Shown one piece after another: positions 10,901 to 22,597 of a DNA stretch of 64,000 bases (the stretch's first letter is position 1; the number at the start of each line of letters is the position of its first letter). Source of the stretch: Lytechinus pictus (lineage: Eukaryota > Echinodermata > Echinoidea > Temnopleuroida > Toxopneustidae); NCBI RefSeq assembly GCF_037042905.1, contig NC_087252.1, positions 32,255,994 to 32,319,993 of the forward strand, in the 5' to 3' direction. The notes below the pieces were generated by a model. That model had not been told where the DNA came from, searched no databases, and saw nothing but the letters and a program-made list of their open reading frames with translations. The position numbers and the translations under genes are program-made.

Positions 10901-13900
10901 GGTATGTAATAAGATAGAGATGAAGATGTGGAATAGAGGGAGAGGTATGAGGGTGGGGTATGTTATAAGATAGATATGGAGATGTGGAATGGAGGGAGAG
11001 GTGTGAGGGTGGGGTATGTAATAAGATAGAGATGAAGATGTGGAATGAAGGAGAGGTGTGAGGGTGGGGTATGTAATAAGATAGATATGAAGATGTATAA
11101 TGGAGGGAGAGGTGTGAGGGTGGGGTATGTAATAAGATAAAGATGAAGATGTGGAATAGAGGGAGAGGTATGAGGGTGGGGTATGTTATAAGATAGATAT
11201 GGAGATGTGGAATGGAGGGAGAGGTGTGAGGGTGGGGTATGTAATAAGATAGAGATGAAGATGTGGAATGAAGGAGAGGTGTGAGGGTGGGGTATGTAAT
11301 AAGATAGAGATGAAGATGTGGAATGAAGGAGAGGTGTGAGGGTGGGGTATGTAATAAGATAGAGATGAAGATTGGAATGGAGGGAGAGGTATGAGGGTGG
11401 GGTATGTAATAAGATAGAGATGAAGATGTGGAATAGAGGGAGAGGTTTGAGGGTGGGGTATGTAATAAGATAGAGATGAAGATGTGGAATGAAGGAGAGG
11501 TGTGAGGGTGGGGTATGTAATAAGATAGAGATGAAGATGTAGAATGAAGGAGAGGTGTGAGGGTGGGGTATGTAATAAGATAGAGATGAAGATGTGGAAT
11601 GAAGGAGAGGTGTGAGGGTGGGGTATGTAATAAGATAGAGATGAAGATGTAGAATGGAGGAGAGGTATGAGGGTGGGGTATGTAAAAAGAAAGAGATGAA
11701 GATGTGGAATAGAGGGAGAGGTGTGAGGGTAGGGTATGTAATAAGATAGAGATGAAGATGTGGAATGGAGGAGAGGTATGAGGGTGGGGTATGTAATAAG
11801 ATAGAGATGAAGATGTGGAATGGAGGGAGAGGTGTGAGGGTTGGGTATGTAATAAGATAGAGATGAAGATGTGGAATGGAGGGAGAGGTGTGAGGGTGGG
11901 GTATGTAATACTAGTAATATAGAGATGAAGATGTGGAATGAAGGAGAGGTGTGAGGGTGGGGTATGTAATAAGATAGAGATGAAGATGTAGAATGGAGGA
12001 GAGGTATGAGGGTGGGGTATGTAATAAGAAAGAGATGAAGATGTGGAATAGAGGGAGAGGTGTGAGGGTAGGGTATGTAATAAGATAGAGATGAAGATGT
12101 GGAATGGAGGAGAGGTATGAGGGTGGGGTATGTAATAAGATAGAGATGAAGATGTGGAATGGAGGGAGAGGTGTGAGGGTTGGGTATGTAATAAGATAGA
12201 GATGAAGATGTGGAATGGAGGGAGAGGTGTGAGGGTGGGGTATGTAATGAGATAGAGATGAAGATGTGGAATGGAGGGAGAGGTGTGAGGGTGGGGTATG
12301 TAATAAGATAGAGATGAAGATGTGGAATGGAGGGAGAGGTGTGAGGGTTGGGTATGTAATAAGATAGAGATGAAGATGTGGAATGGAGGGAGAGGTGTGA
12401 GGGTGGGGTATGTAATGAGATAGAGATGAAGATGTGGAATGGAGGGAGAGGTGTGAGGGTGGGGTATGTAATAAGATAGAGATGAAGATGTGGAATGGAG
12501 GGAGAGGTGTGAGGGTGGGGTATGTAATAAGATAGAGATGAAGATGTGGAATGAAGGGAGAGGTATGAGGGTGGGGTATGTAATAAGATAGAGATGAAGA
12601 TGTGGAATGGAGGGAGAGGTGTGAGGGTGGGGTATGTAATAAGATAGAGATGAAGATGTAGAATGAAGGGAGAGGTGTGAGGGTGGGGTATGTAATAAGA
12701 TAGAGATGAAGATGTGGAATGGAGGGAGAGGTGTGAGGGTGGGGTATGTAATAAGATAGAGATGAAGATGTGGAATGGAGGGAGAGGTGTGAGGGTGGGG
12801 TATGTAATAAGATAGAGATGAAGATGTAGAATGAAGGGAGAGGTGTGAGGGTGGGGTATGTAATAAGATAGAGATGAAGATGTAGAATGAAGGGAGAGGT
12901 GTGAGGGTGGGGTATGTAATAAGATAGAGATGAAGATGTGGAATAGAGGGAGAGGTGTGAGGGTGGGGTATGTAATAAGATAGAGATGAAGATGTGGAAT
13001 GGAGGGAGAGGTATGAGGGTGGGATATGTAATAAGATAGAGATGAAGATGTGGAATGAAGGGAGAGGTATGAGGGTGGGGTATGTAATAAGATAGAGATG
13101 AAGATGTGGAATGAAGGGAGAGGTATGAGGGTGGGGTATGTAATAAGATAGAGATGAAGATATGGAATGGAGGGAGATGTATGAGGGTGGGGTATGTAAT
13201 AAGAAAGAGATGAAGATGTGGAATGGAGGGAGAGGTGTGAGGGTGGGGTATGTAATAAGATAGAGATGAAGATGTGGAATGGAGGGAGAGGTATGAGGGT
13301 GGTGTATGTAATAAGATAGAGATGAAGATGTAGAATGAAGGGAGAGGTATGAGGGTGGGGTATGTAATAAGAAAGAGATGAAGATGTGGAATGAAGGGAG
13401 AGGTATGAGGGTGGGGTATGTAATAAGATAGATATGAAGATGTGGAATGGAGGAGAGGTGTGAGGGTGGGGTATGTAATAAGATAGAGATGAAGATGTGG
13501 AATGGAGGGAGAGGTGTGAGGGTGGGGTATGTAATAAGATAGAGATGAAGATGTGGAATGGAGGGAGAGGTGTGAGGGTGGGGTATGTAATAAGATAGAG
13601 ATGAAGATGTATAATGGAGGGAGAGGTGTGAGGGTGGGGTATGTAATAAGATAAAGATGAAGATGTGGAATGAAGGAGAGGTGTGAGGGTGGGGTATGTA
13701 ATAAGATAGAGATGAAGATGTGGAATGAAGGGAGAGGTATGAGGGTGGGGTATGTAATAAGATAGAGATGAAGATGTGGAATGGAGGGAGAGGTGTGAGG
13801 GTGGGGTATGTAATAAGATAGAGATGAAGATGTGGAATGAAGGGAGAGGTATGAGGGTGGGGTATGTAATAAGATAGAGATGAAGATGTGGAATGAAGGG

Positions 13901-16900
13901 AGAGGTATGAGGGTGGGGTATGTAATAAGATAGAGATGAAGATGTGGAATGAAGGGAGAGGTATGAGGGTGGGGTATGTAATAAGATAGAGATGAAGATA
14001 TGGAATGGAGGGAGATGTATGAGGGTGGGGTATGTAATAAGAAAGAGATGAAGATGTGGAATGGAGGGAGAGGTGTGAGGGTGGGGTATGTAATAAGATA
14101 GAGATGAAGATGTGGAATGGAGGGAGAGGTATGAGGGTGGTGTATGTAATAAGATAGAGATGAAGATGTAGAATGAAGGGAGAGGTATGAGGGTGGGGTA
14201 TGTAATAAGAAAGAGATGAAGATGTGGAATGAAGGGAGAGGAATGAGGGTGGGGTATGTAATAAGATAGATATGAAGATGTGGAATGGAGGAGAGGTGTG
14301 AGGGTGGGGTATGTAATAAGATAGAGATGAAGATGTGGAATGGAGGGAGAGGTGTGAGGGTGGGGTATGTAATAAGATAGATATGAAGATGTGGAATGGA
14401 GGAGAGGTGTGAGGGTGGGGTATGTAATAAGATAGAGATGAAGATGTGGAATGGAGGGAGAGGTGTGAGGGTGGGGTATGTAATAAGATAGATATGAAGA
14501 TGTGGAATGGAGGGAGAGGTGTGAGGGTGGGGTATGTAATAAGATAGAGATGAAGATGTGGAATGAAGGAGAGGTATGAGGGTGGGGTATGTGATAAGAT
14601 AGCGATGAAGATATGGAATGAAGGGAGAGGTGTGAGGGTGGGGTATGTAATAAGATAGAGATGAAGATGTGGAATGGAGGGAGAGGTGTGAGGGTGGGGT
14701 ATGTAATAAGATAGAGATGAAGATGTGGAATGGAGGGAGAGGTGTGAGGGTGGGGTATGTAATAAGATAGAGATGAAGATGTGGAATGAAGGGAGAGGTA
14801 TGAGGGTGGGGTATGTAATAAGATAGAGATGAAGATGTGGAATGGAGGGAGAGGTGTGAGGGTGGGGTATGTAATAAGATAGAGATGAAGATGTAGAATG
14901 AAGGGAGAGGTGTGAGGGTGGGGTATGTAATAAGATAGAGATGAAGATGTAGAATGTAGGGAGAGGTGTGAGGGTGGGGTATGTAATAAGATAGAGATGA
15001 AGATGTGGAATAGAGGGAGAGGTGTGAGGGTGGGGTATGTAATAAGATAGAGATGAAGATATGGAATGAAGGGAGAGGTGTGAGGGTGGGGTATGTAATA
15101 AGATAGAGATGAAGATGTGGAATGGAGGGAGAGGTGTGAGGGTGGGGTATGTAATAAGATAGAGATGAAGATGTAGAATGAAGGGAGAGGTGTGAGGGTG
15201 GGGTATGTAATAAGATAGAGATGAAGATGTAGAATGAAGGGAGAGGTGTGAGGGTGGGGTATGTAATAAGATAGAGATGAAGATGTGGAATAGAGGGAGA
15301 GGTGTGAGGGTGGGGTATGTAATAAGATAGAGATGAAGATGTGGAATGGAGGGAGAGGTATGAGGGTGGGATATGTAATAAGATAGAGATGAAGATGTGG
15401 AATGAAGGGAGAGGTATGAGGGTGGGGTATGTAATAAGATAGAGATGAAGATGTGGAATGAAGGGAGAGGTATGAGGGTGGGGTATGTAATAAGATAGAG
15501 ATGAAGATATGGAATGGAGGGAGATGTATGAGGGTGGGGTATGTAATAAGAAAGAGATGAAGATGTGGAATGGAGGGAGAGGTGTGAGGGTGGGGTATGT
15601 AATAAGATAGAGATGAAGATGTGGAATGGAGGGAGAGGTATGAGGGTGGTGTATGTAATAAGATAGAGATGAAGATGTGGAATGAAGGGAGAGGTGTGAG
15701 GGTGGGGTATGTAATAAGATAGAGATGAAGATGTAGAATGAAGGGAGAGGTATGAGGGTGGGGTATGTAATAAGAAAGAGATGAAGATGTGGAATGAAGG
15801 GAGAGGTATGAGGGTGGGGTATGTAATAAGATAGATATGAAGATGTGGAATGAAGGGAGAGGTGTGAGGGTGGGGTATGTAATAAGATAGAGATGAAGAT
15901 GTGGAATGGAGGGAGAGGTGTGAGGGTGGGGTATGTAATAAGATAGAGATGAAGATGTGGAATTGAGGGAGAGGTGTGAGGGTGGGGTATGTAATAAGAT
16001 AGAGATGAAGATGTATAATGGAGGGAGAGGTGTGAGGGTGGGGTATGTAATAAGATAAAGATGAAGATGTGGAATGAAGGAGAGGTGTGAGGGTGGGGTA
16101 TGTAATAAGATAGAGATGAAGATGTGGAATGGAGGGAGAGGTGTGAGGGTGGGGTATGTAATAAGATAGATATGAAGATGTGGAATGGAGGAGAGGTGTG
16201 AGGGTGGGGTATGTAATAAGATAGAGATGAAGATGTGGAATGGAGGGAGAGGTGTGAGGGTGGGGTATGTAATAAGATAGATATGAAGATGTGGAATGGA
16301 GGGAGAGGTGTGAGGGTGGGGTATGTAATAAAATAGAGATGAAGATGTGGAATGAAGGGAGAGGTGTGAGGGTGGGGTATGTAATAAGATAGATATGAAG
16401 ATGTGGAATGGAGGGAGAGGTGTGAGGGTGGGGTATGTAATAAAATAGAGATGAAGATGTGGAATGAAGGGAGAGGTGTGAGGGTGGGGTATGTAATAAG
16501 ATAGAGATGAAGATGTGGAATGAAGGGAGAGGTGTGAGGGTGGGGTATGTAATAAGATAGAGATGAAGATGTATAATGGAGGGAGAGGTATGAGGGTGGG
16601 GTATGTAATAAGATAGAGATGAAGATGTGGAATGGAGGGAGAGGTGTGAGGGTGGGGTATGTAATAAGATAGATATGAAGATGTGGAATGGAGGAGAGGT
16701 GTGAGGGTGGGGTATGTAATAAGATAGAGATGAAGATGTGGAATGGAGGGAGAGGTGTGAGGGTGGGGTATGTAATAAGATAGATATGAAGATGTGGAAT
16801 GGAGGAGAGGTGTGAGGGTGGGGTATGTAATAAAATAGAGATGAAGATGTGGAATGAAGGGAGAGGTGTGAGGGTGGGGTATGTAATAAGATAGAGATGA

Positions 16901-17945
16901 AGATGTGGAATGGAGGGAGAGGTGTGAGGGTGGGGTATGTAATAAGATAGATATGAAGATGTGGAATGGAGGAGAGGTGTGAGGGTGGGGTATGTAATAA
17001 GATAGAGATGAAGATGTGGAATGGAGGGAGAGGTGTGAGGGTGGGGTATGTAATAAGATAGATATGAAGATGTGGAATTGAGGGAGAGGTGTGAGGGTGG
17101 GGTATGTAATAAAATAGAGATGAAGATGTGGAATGAAGGGAGAGGTGTTAGGGTGGGGTATGTAATAAGATAGAGATGAAGATGTGGAATGGAGGGAGAG
17201 GTGTGAGGGTGGGGTATGTAATAAGATAGAGATGAAGATATGGAATAGAGGGAGAGGTGTGAGGGTGGGGTATGTAATAAGATAGAGATGAAGATGTGGA
17301 ATGAAGGGAGAGGTGTGAGGGTGGGGTATGTAATAAAATAGAGATGAAGATGTGGAATGAAGGGAGAGGTGTGAGGGTGGGGTATGTAATAAGATAGAGA
17401 TGAAGATATGGAATAGAGGGAGAGGTGTGAGGGTGGGGTATGTAATAAGATAGAGATGAAGATGTGGAATGGAGGGAGAGGTGTGAGGGTGGGGTATGTA
17501 ATAAGATAGAGATGAAGATGTGGAATGAAGGGAGAGGTATGAGGGTGGGGTATGTAATAAGATAGAGATGAAGATGTGGAATGGAGGGAGAGGTGTGAGG
17601 GTGGGGTATGTAATAAGATAGAGATGAAGATGTGGAATGAAGGAGAGGTATGAGGGTGGGGTATGTAATAAGATAGATATGAAGATGTGGAATGAAGGAG
17701 AGGTATGAGGGTGGGGTATGTAATAAGATAGAGATGAAGATGTGGAATAGAGGGAGAGGTGTGAGGGTGGGGTATGTAATAAGATAGAGATGAAGATGTG
17801 GAATGAAGGGAGAGGTGTGAGGGTGGGGTATGTAATAAGATAGATATGAAGATGTGGAATGAAGGAGAGGTATGAGGGTGGGGTATGTAATAAGATAGAG
17901 ATGAAGATGTGGAATGGAGGGAGAGGTATGAGGGTGGGGTATGTG
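7905..17945. repeat. 10 kb array of a 56-bp G-rich minisatellite (about 180 copies)
   Basis: The unit is 56 bp (frequent 55-bp variants lack one G). In pieces it reads 'AATGGAGGGAGAGGTGTGAG', 'GGTGGGGTATGTAATAAGAT', 'AGAGATGAAGATGTGG'. The plus strand is purine-rich with three GGG-or-longer runs per unit. The minus strand unit has no stop in any frame, and because 56 is not a multiple of 3 all three frames are read in turn, giving open frames of up to about 2,250 codons that encode only a repeated S/H/P/L-rich peptide. Shared rare variants recur at multi-unit spacing, showing higher-order structure. I regard it as non-coding satellite DNA. Confidence 0.95.
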
Positions 17946-18690
17946 GTAAAGAGCACTGACAGACATGAGTGTGCACGATCACGAATTGATGGATTGGTGA
18001 AACATGCTATTCTAAGTGAAATTTCAAGTATAGGAAAGCTGCTCTATAAATAGGAGTTAATGACAAGACTGTGGAAAGGTGTAAGATGTTAATAGGATTA
18101 AGATTTAGGATCAGTCATGCCTAAAATCGGTGGAAAATTTGTTATTTTCATGAAAGTATGGAAATACAAGAATTTTTGTCAAAGTAACAGAACTTTGTTA
18201 TTTCTTGACTAATTTCTGTGATTGATGTATCAAATCAAAGAGCAAATATTGAACTTTTTATACAAGCGATATCGTAAACTAGCCTTAAAAACGGACATAC
18301 ATTCGCATGAATGACTAGAACGCCAGAGCGCGCGAAAGAAGATAATAATGGACGCTAAACGACGAGCTGTGATTGGCTGTCAAGATAAAAAAAAATTAGG
18401 CTTGGTACCAGCCGTAAATTGAAGCGAAGCAGCTAAAATAACGCAAGGGTTCTTACGAACTCCTGGTGGCACGTAATCAGGTCTGTTAACAAGCGATTTT
18501 CTTTATTGAAATTCACATACTCCCCGTCAAGTGACTTTTTAGTAACCTTTATTTAAAATGTTTTACTTGCCCATGTGTGAATGGGGAATATACCAGTTAG
18601 ACAAGATGAAAGAGCAGACTCTAAGCGTTACAATGATAGGTCTCTTGTCTATTTTATTCGAGATAAATCTCGGTTTCGTGGGACGCACTG
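17946..18690. other. Intergenic DNA right of the minisatellite
   Basis: The array stops abruptly at about 17945 within 'GTATGTGGTAAAGAGC'. No coding exon is recognised. Phrases such as 'GTGATTGGCTGTCAAG' and 'GAACTCCTGGTGGCACG' may belong to dispersed repeats but lack a clear second end. Confidence 0.45.
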
Positions 18691-18694
18691 TATA

Positions 18695-19450
18695 CTACTA
18701 TGAGTTATATCCACTCAATCAGAGCTTCTAGCCTTGGGGCTCATTTCATAAAGACAGGAACTTTTTCATGACTGTAACTCTTACAGAAACCTCGGTTATG
18801 ATTCGCTGCTGATCCCCGTTACCATGGCAGTTCTGACAATGGCAATCATTTTAAATCTTTATGAAACAGACCCCAAGCTAAGTTGGAAATCAAATTACCA
18901 CCAGGGAAAAAAATGTTCAAGATTATTTTATTTTTGTAACTAGCATATTCAGGGTTCCCAGCCCATCAAGGAAATCGGGGAAAATTATTTTACTTTTTTT
19001 TCAGTCAGGGAAAAATCAGGGAATTTGATAAAGATACCTCAAAGCAGGGGAAAATGCCTCTAATGAGGGACCCTCAGCGAAATATTTCTGCAAATGGCCA
19101 TGATTAAGATAGTGCCTTTTCGAAAGAAAATGTGCCCCTTTTTCCTGTGCCCCCCCCCCGCCCCCTCCCAATTTCAACTTCGCTCCGCCGCCACTGTAGC
19201 TTATACAGTAGTAAAATGTTTTCTTGGTAGAAGGAAGTTCTTTTTTTTCTTCAAAAGAATGGATATTCTTAGGAAATGAAAATGCTATCTAAATGCTTCC
19301 TTGTTCCTTATAGAGTTGAGTTCGACCTTCAAAGCAGATGTTGATTCAAATATCCTTGTAAATAGAACACGGATATAACGTTGTAAAGGAAAGTGAATGG
19401 CAACTGGGAATGACGGTATAAGACATTTTCGGATGTTGTATGTACCATAG
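18695..19450 (+). repeat. Copy of the sequence flanking the TLR gene (paralog of 40930-41470)
   Basis: 'GGGGCTCATTTCATAAAGACAGG', 'GAAACAGACCCCAAGCTAAG' and 'CAAATTACCACCAGG' recur in the same order, spacing and orientation at about 40990-41165. Similarity resumes at about 19315-19350 (GACCTTCAAAGCAGATGTTG) against about 41330. It is either a segmental duplication of the TLR upstream region or two copies of one long dispersed repeat. Confidence 0.6.
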
Positions 19451-19475
19451 AGACATTTAACTACATGTGCTTCTA

Positions 19476-19735
19476 CACTGCAAAAACATCGGTGTTGATT
19501 TAACACCATCCCGGAATCTATATATGTCCACACAAGAGAAGTGTTAAACAACACCAGTTTGGTTTTGGTCTAACACCAGAAAGGTGTTTATACAATACCA
19601 AGTAGTATTGAAACAGCATCGGTTTGATTCTAAACTGGTGTTGTTTCAATACTATTCTGGTGTAGACATATATAGATTCCGAGCTGGTGTTAAATCAACA
19701 CCTGAGTTTTTATAAACACTCCCCTGCTCTCAGTG
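19476..19735. mobile_element. MITE with CACTGCAAAAA terminus
   Basis: It begins CACTGCAAAAACATCGGTG. The arms 'GTGTTGATTTAACACC' and 'GGTGTTAAATCAACACC' are inverted, as are 'GGAATCTATATATGTC' and 'GACATATATAGATTCC'. The core contains further GGTGTT/AACACC repeats. The terminus resembles hAT-type MITEs. The right end is less clear (near 'CTCTCAGTG'). Confidence 0.65.
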
Positions 19736-19934
19736 TCAGCTAAGCTTTATTTGCCATGCTGCAATGTGTGTCTAAAAATGAAAATTTGACTAGATTTGTC
19801 AATATTTTCAATATTTACAATTGCTTTATCATTGTTACCAAAGAGCATATAATTTGATGTTAAGGATACAGGAAAAAGAATTTACACTTTAGAAAATAGA
19901 AATCTTGGTACTTTATTTTAAATTGCCCTTTGTG

Positions 19935-20281
19935 CAGTGGCGTACCTAGGATTTTCCACAGGGGGGGGGGCAAAATCGGCCGCCCAAAAATTTGACAAGC
20001 AAAAAAAAAAAAAAAAAAAAAAAAGGTCTTCAATAAAAAAAATAAAGGTTTTCGTACCAGTTAAAAAAATGACAAGCAAAAAAAAAAAAAAAAAAAAAAA
20101 AAGGTCTTCAACCTCGTCAGGGGTCAGGGGGGGGGCAATAAAGGTCTTCAAGCTCGTCAGGGGGGGCAAAAAAAAGGTCTTTTAAGCTCGTCAGGGGGGG
20201 CAGGTATATGTCTTTTGTATGGGTTGTGGCTCGTCAGGGGGGGCAGAGTGCCCCCCCTGCCCCCCCGTAGGTACGCTAGTG
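19935..20281. mobile_element. hAT-like MITE, CAGTGGCGTACCTA ends, 8-bp duplication
   Basis: It starts CAGTGGCGTACCTAGG and ends GTAGGTACGCTAGTG. It is flanked by a perfect 8-bp direct repeat, CCTTTGTG (19927-19934 and 20282-20289). Inside are two long A runs and tandem copies of 'AAGGTCTTCAAGCTCGTCAG' with G runs. Another copy with the same ends is at 50560-50818 in an RSPH1 intron. The 8-bp duplication fits the hAT superfamily. Confidence 0.85.
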
Positions 20282-20289
20282 CCTTTGTG

Positions 20290-21310
20290 TGTAAGTTGTA
20301 AATCCTATTTACAACTGAAAGGCCAAAGATATTCATTCGAGACAACCTATTCTCATTTTTTAAATTTTATATAACTGATTGACAAAGTGTATGAATATGA
20401 TCATCAATCTAACACTGATTCTATGGAGGGTAGCTACTGAACTTCCTTTCCCCAAATGGTAAGAAATATCATTAAGTTTGGACTCTGAATGGCAGGAGGA
20501 TTAGGGCTATTTTACTCTTTCAGGTGATTTGAAACCTATTTTTGAAATGAGCTGATCATACATCATGTCCACTGGTGTTAAATATTGGGCCCCTTTATAT
20601 TTGTATCAAAGCCTTTTTTTTTAAAGGTCTTCGGGAAATGTTTAACTCTTATGAAACCTCTTTGCACATGCAAAGAAATTCTAAAAGGCAAATAATTCAA
20701 TATGTTCGAAACAGATTGTTTCAGGAAAATAAAGGATAGGGTTGAAAACTTGTTTTCTTTTATATGAATATCTGTAATGAAATCACTGGAGCTCTACAAA
20801 TGTTTTTACACTTTACCAAGATATTTATTAAATTTTCACAACCAAGCTTGTACATATGTTAAAGTGAGGAAATTTAAAGAAAAAAATAGTCAAAGGTCAC
20901 AAACCTTGATATTCATGAACATAATTGTACGGTTTTCATAATTATAGATACAACTCTATATATGTCATCAGAGAGCAAAGGTTTGGAATTAGTTTTACCA
21001 GGAACACAAGTAATTTGTTGAAAGGGTACTTATTTTAATAGCAATTAAATCTTGAATTTCAAAGCAATTGAACAAACAAGCTCTGTTCATTTACCATTTC
21101 TAATTATTTTCCAAAAAAATTATCACAAGAAACATGTATCATACAGGAAAAATTTACAAAATATCTCATAAATGATCAAACCTCGTCATAAGAAGAAATA
21201 ATTCCATGAAACTCTCTACACGTAATCTCGAATTGGACACTATAAAAATAGCGAATAAAGCCGAGTAGAATGGAGTGTTTCATTGTTTCACCGAATGCAA
21301 TATGCCGCAT
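20290..21310. other. Intergenic DNA, no gene seen
   Basis: AT-rich non-coding sequence. No splice-supported exon or complete repeat is recognised. Confidence 0.45.
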
Positions 21311-21315
21311 AAAAA

Positions 21316-21460
21316 TATTCGCCATTTGTGTTGTACAACGCCTTAGCGAAAATACGAGCAATAATCATTTCCCCCTATATCAATCTGTAAAAATAAAGAG
21401 TTATTGAAAACGAAAAGTAAAATCCCTCAAACGTGCAACTGATCTGCAGCAGCAACCGTT
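21316..21460. repeat. Dispersed repeat shared with the right end of the window
   Basis: 'TTTGTGTTGTACAACGCCT', 'AAAATACGA' and 'CCTCAAACGTGCAACTGATC' recur in order at 63850-64000 (there 'CCTCAAACGCGCATCTGATC'). It is probably one half of a MITE whose other half is diverged here and outside the window there. Confidence 0.55.
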
Positions 21461-21629
21461 ACAAGCTACTGAAATTATTCAATCTGATTGGCGGAGAATA
21501 AACTTGCTGTAGAAATTGTGATAACAGGTCTTCATGAAACGGGCCCTGGTGTGAACAAAAAATCTTAATAATAGTGTACTGGTATGTACATTGGTGTTAT
21601 AATCAGCTTGATCATGTTGCAACACTTAA

Positions 21630-22223
21630 AGGGGAATCCAACCCAAATAAAAACTTGTTTTTATAAGGAAAAGACAAATCAGACAAGTTGATAGGTGAAA
21701 GTTTGAACAATATTGTACAAACAACAAGAAAGTTATGAGTTTTTAAAAGTTGTAAATATTGGTAATCACTATACCCATGGAGACTTCAAATTGGCCGCAT
21801 ATGGGATGTCATAGTGATGTAAGGCAAGGACTACTCTTCCATGTACTCCAATACATATCATGGCTAAAATTTCATTTTCCCCAAAAGTTTTATTTCAAAT
21901 TATATTTTTCTTTCATGAGGACATAAAACAATATACTACCTGGGTTATATTTAGATTACTGCCCCAGGGGCATGGGTACTTAGGAGAAAACCACAAATCC
22001 CTGATAATAAAGTACATGGCCTATGGGAAAGTTGTCCTTGCCCCTTGTCATAATTTACTTACCCAATTGCCAATTTAAAATCTACATAGTATTAATGATC
22101 TCAATTTTAAAGCAGCTATAACTTTCTTATTGCTTGTCCGATTTCTTTCAAACTTTCACCATTCTGTTTTATTCATTTTTTCCTTACCAACACAACATTT
22201 TATGGCCAAGGCTGGATTCCCCT
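21630..22223. mobile_element. TTAA-site MITE (Kolobok/piggyBac type)
   Basis: Terminal repeats AGGGGAATCCAACCC and its inverted partner ending GGCTGGATTCCCCT are flanked on both sides by TTAA (21626-21629 and 22224-22227). Similarity of the arms extends inward past 100 bp ('GTGAAAGTTTGAA', 'AAGAAAGTTAT' on both arms). TTAA duplication is typical of the Kolobok and piggyBac superfamilies. There is no ORF, so it is non-autonomous. Confidence 0.85.
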
Positions 22224-22233
22224 TTAAAGCATA

Positions 22234-22396
22234 ACTTAGAACCAGGCCCGGCACCACACTGGGTGAGCCGGTGGATCAATTTCACCGACAAATTTAAATA
22301 CTTTTCAGTACAATAATATATTATCTGCAGTGAATATATACATAGAGATTACCGAATGACGTCAGTTGCCATGGTGTCATGGCGGCCTGGTTCTGA
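22234..22396. mobile_element. Small MITE-like element
   Basis: Inverted ends 'AGAACCAGGCC' and 'GGCCTGGTTCT' bound about 160 bp. The right part 'CAGTTGCCATGGTGTCATGG' also occurs inverted at about 34624-34642, just after the LINE tail, so it is repetitive. Confidence 0.4.
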
Positions 22397-22597
22397 ACAA
22401 ATGAACCCGTCGAATGAAAGCGTGTGTTTCTCATAGGAGAAAATGGCTGCTATCGGAGATTGATAGCTTGCAACCTATTTTTTCAGACGATCCAAAGTCA
22501 TTTGAAAATACAAATGTGTACAGACGATCGTCAGCTGCGACTCTGTTTAGGATTCGTGACATGACTTCGAGCTGAACGGAGGCACTGAGCAGAGCTC

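Noticed and set aside
7847-17982. Very long minus-strand open frames (up to about 2,250 codons) over the minisatellite
   Set aside because: They are produced by a stop-free 56-bp repeat read in all three frames; no start context, splice structure or non-repeat coding sequence supports a gene.
19937-20185. Lysine-rich open frame
   Set aside because: It reads through poly-A tracts inside a MITE with a defined 8-bp duplication.
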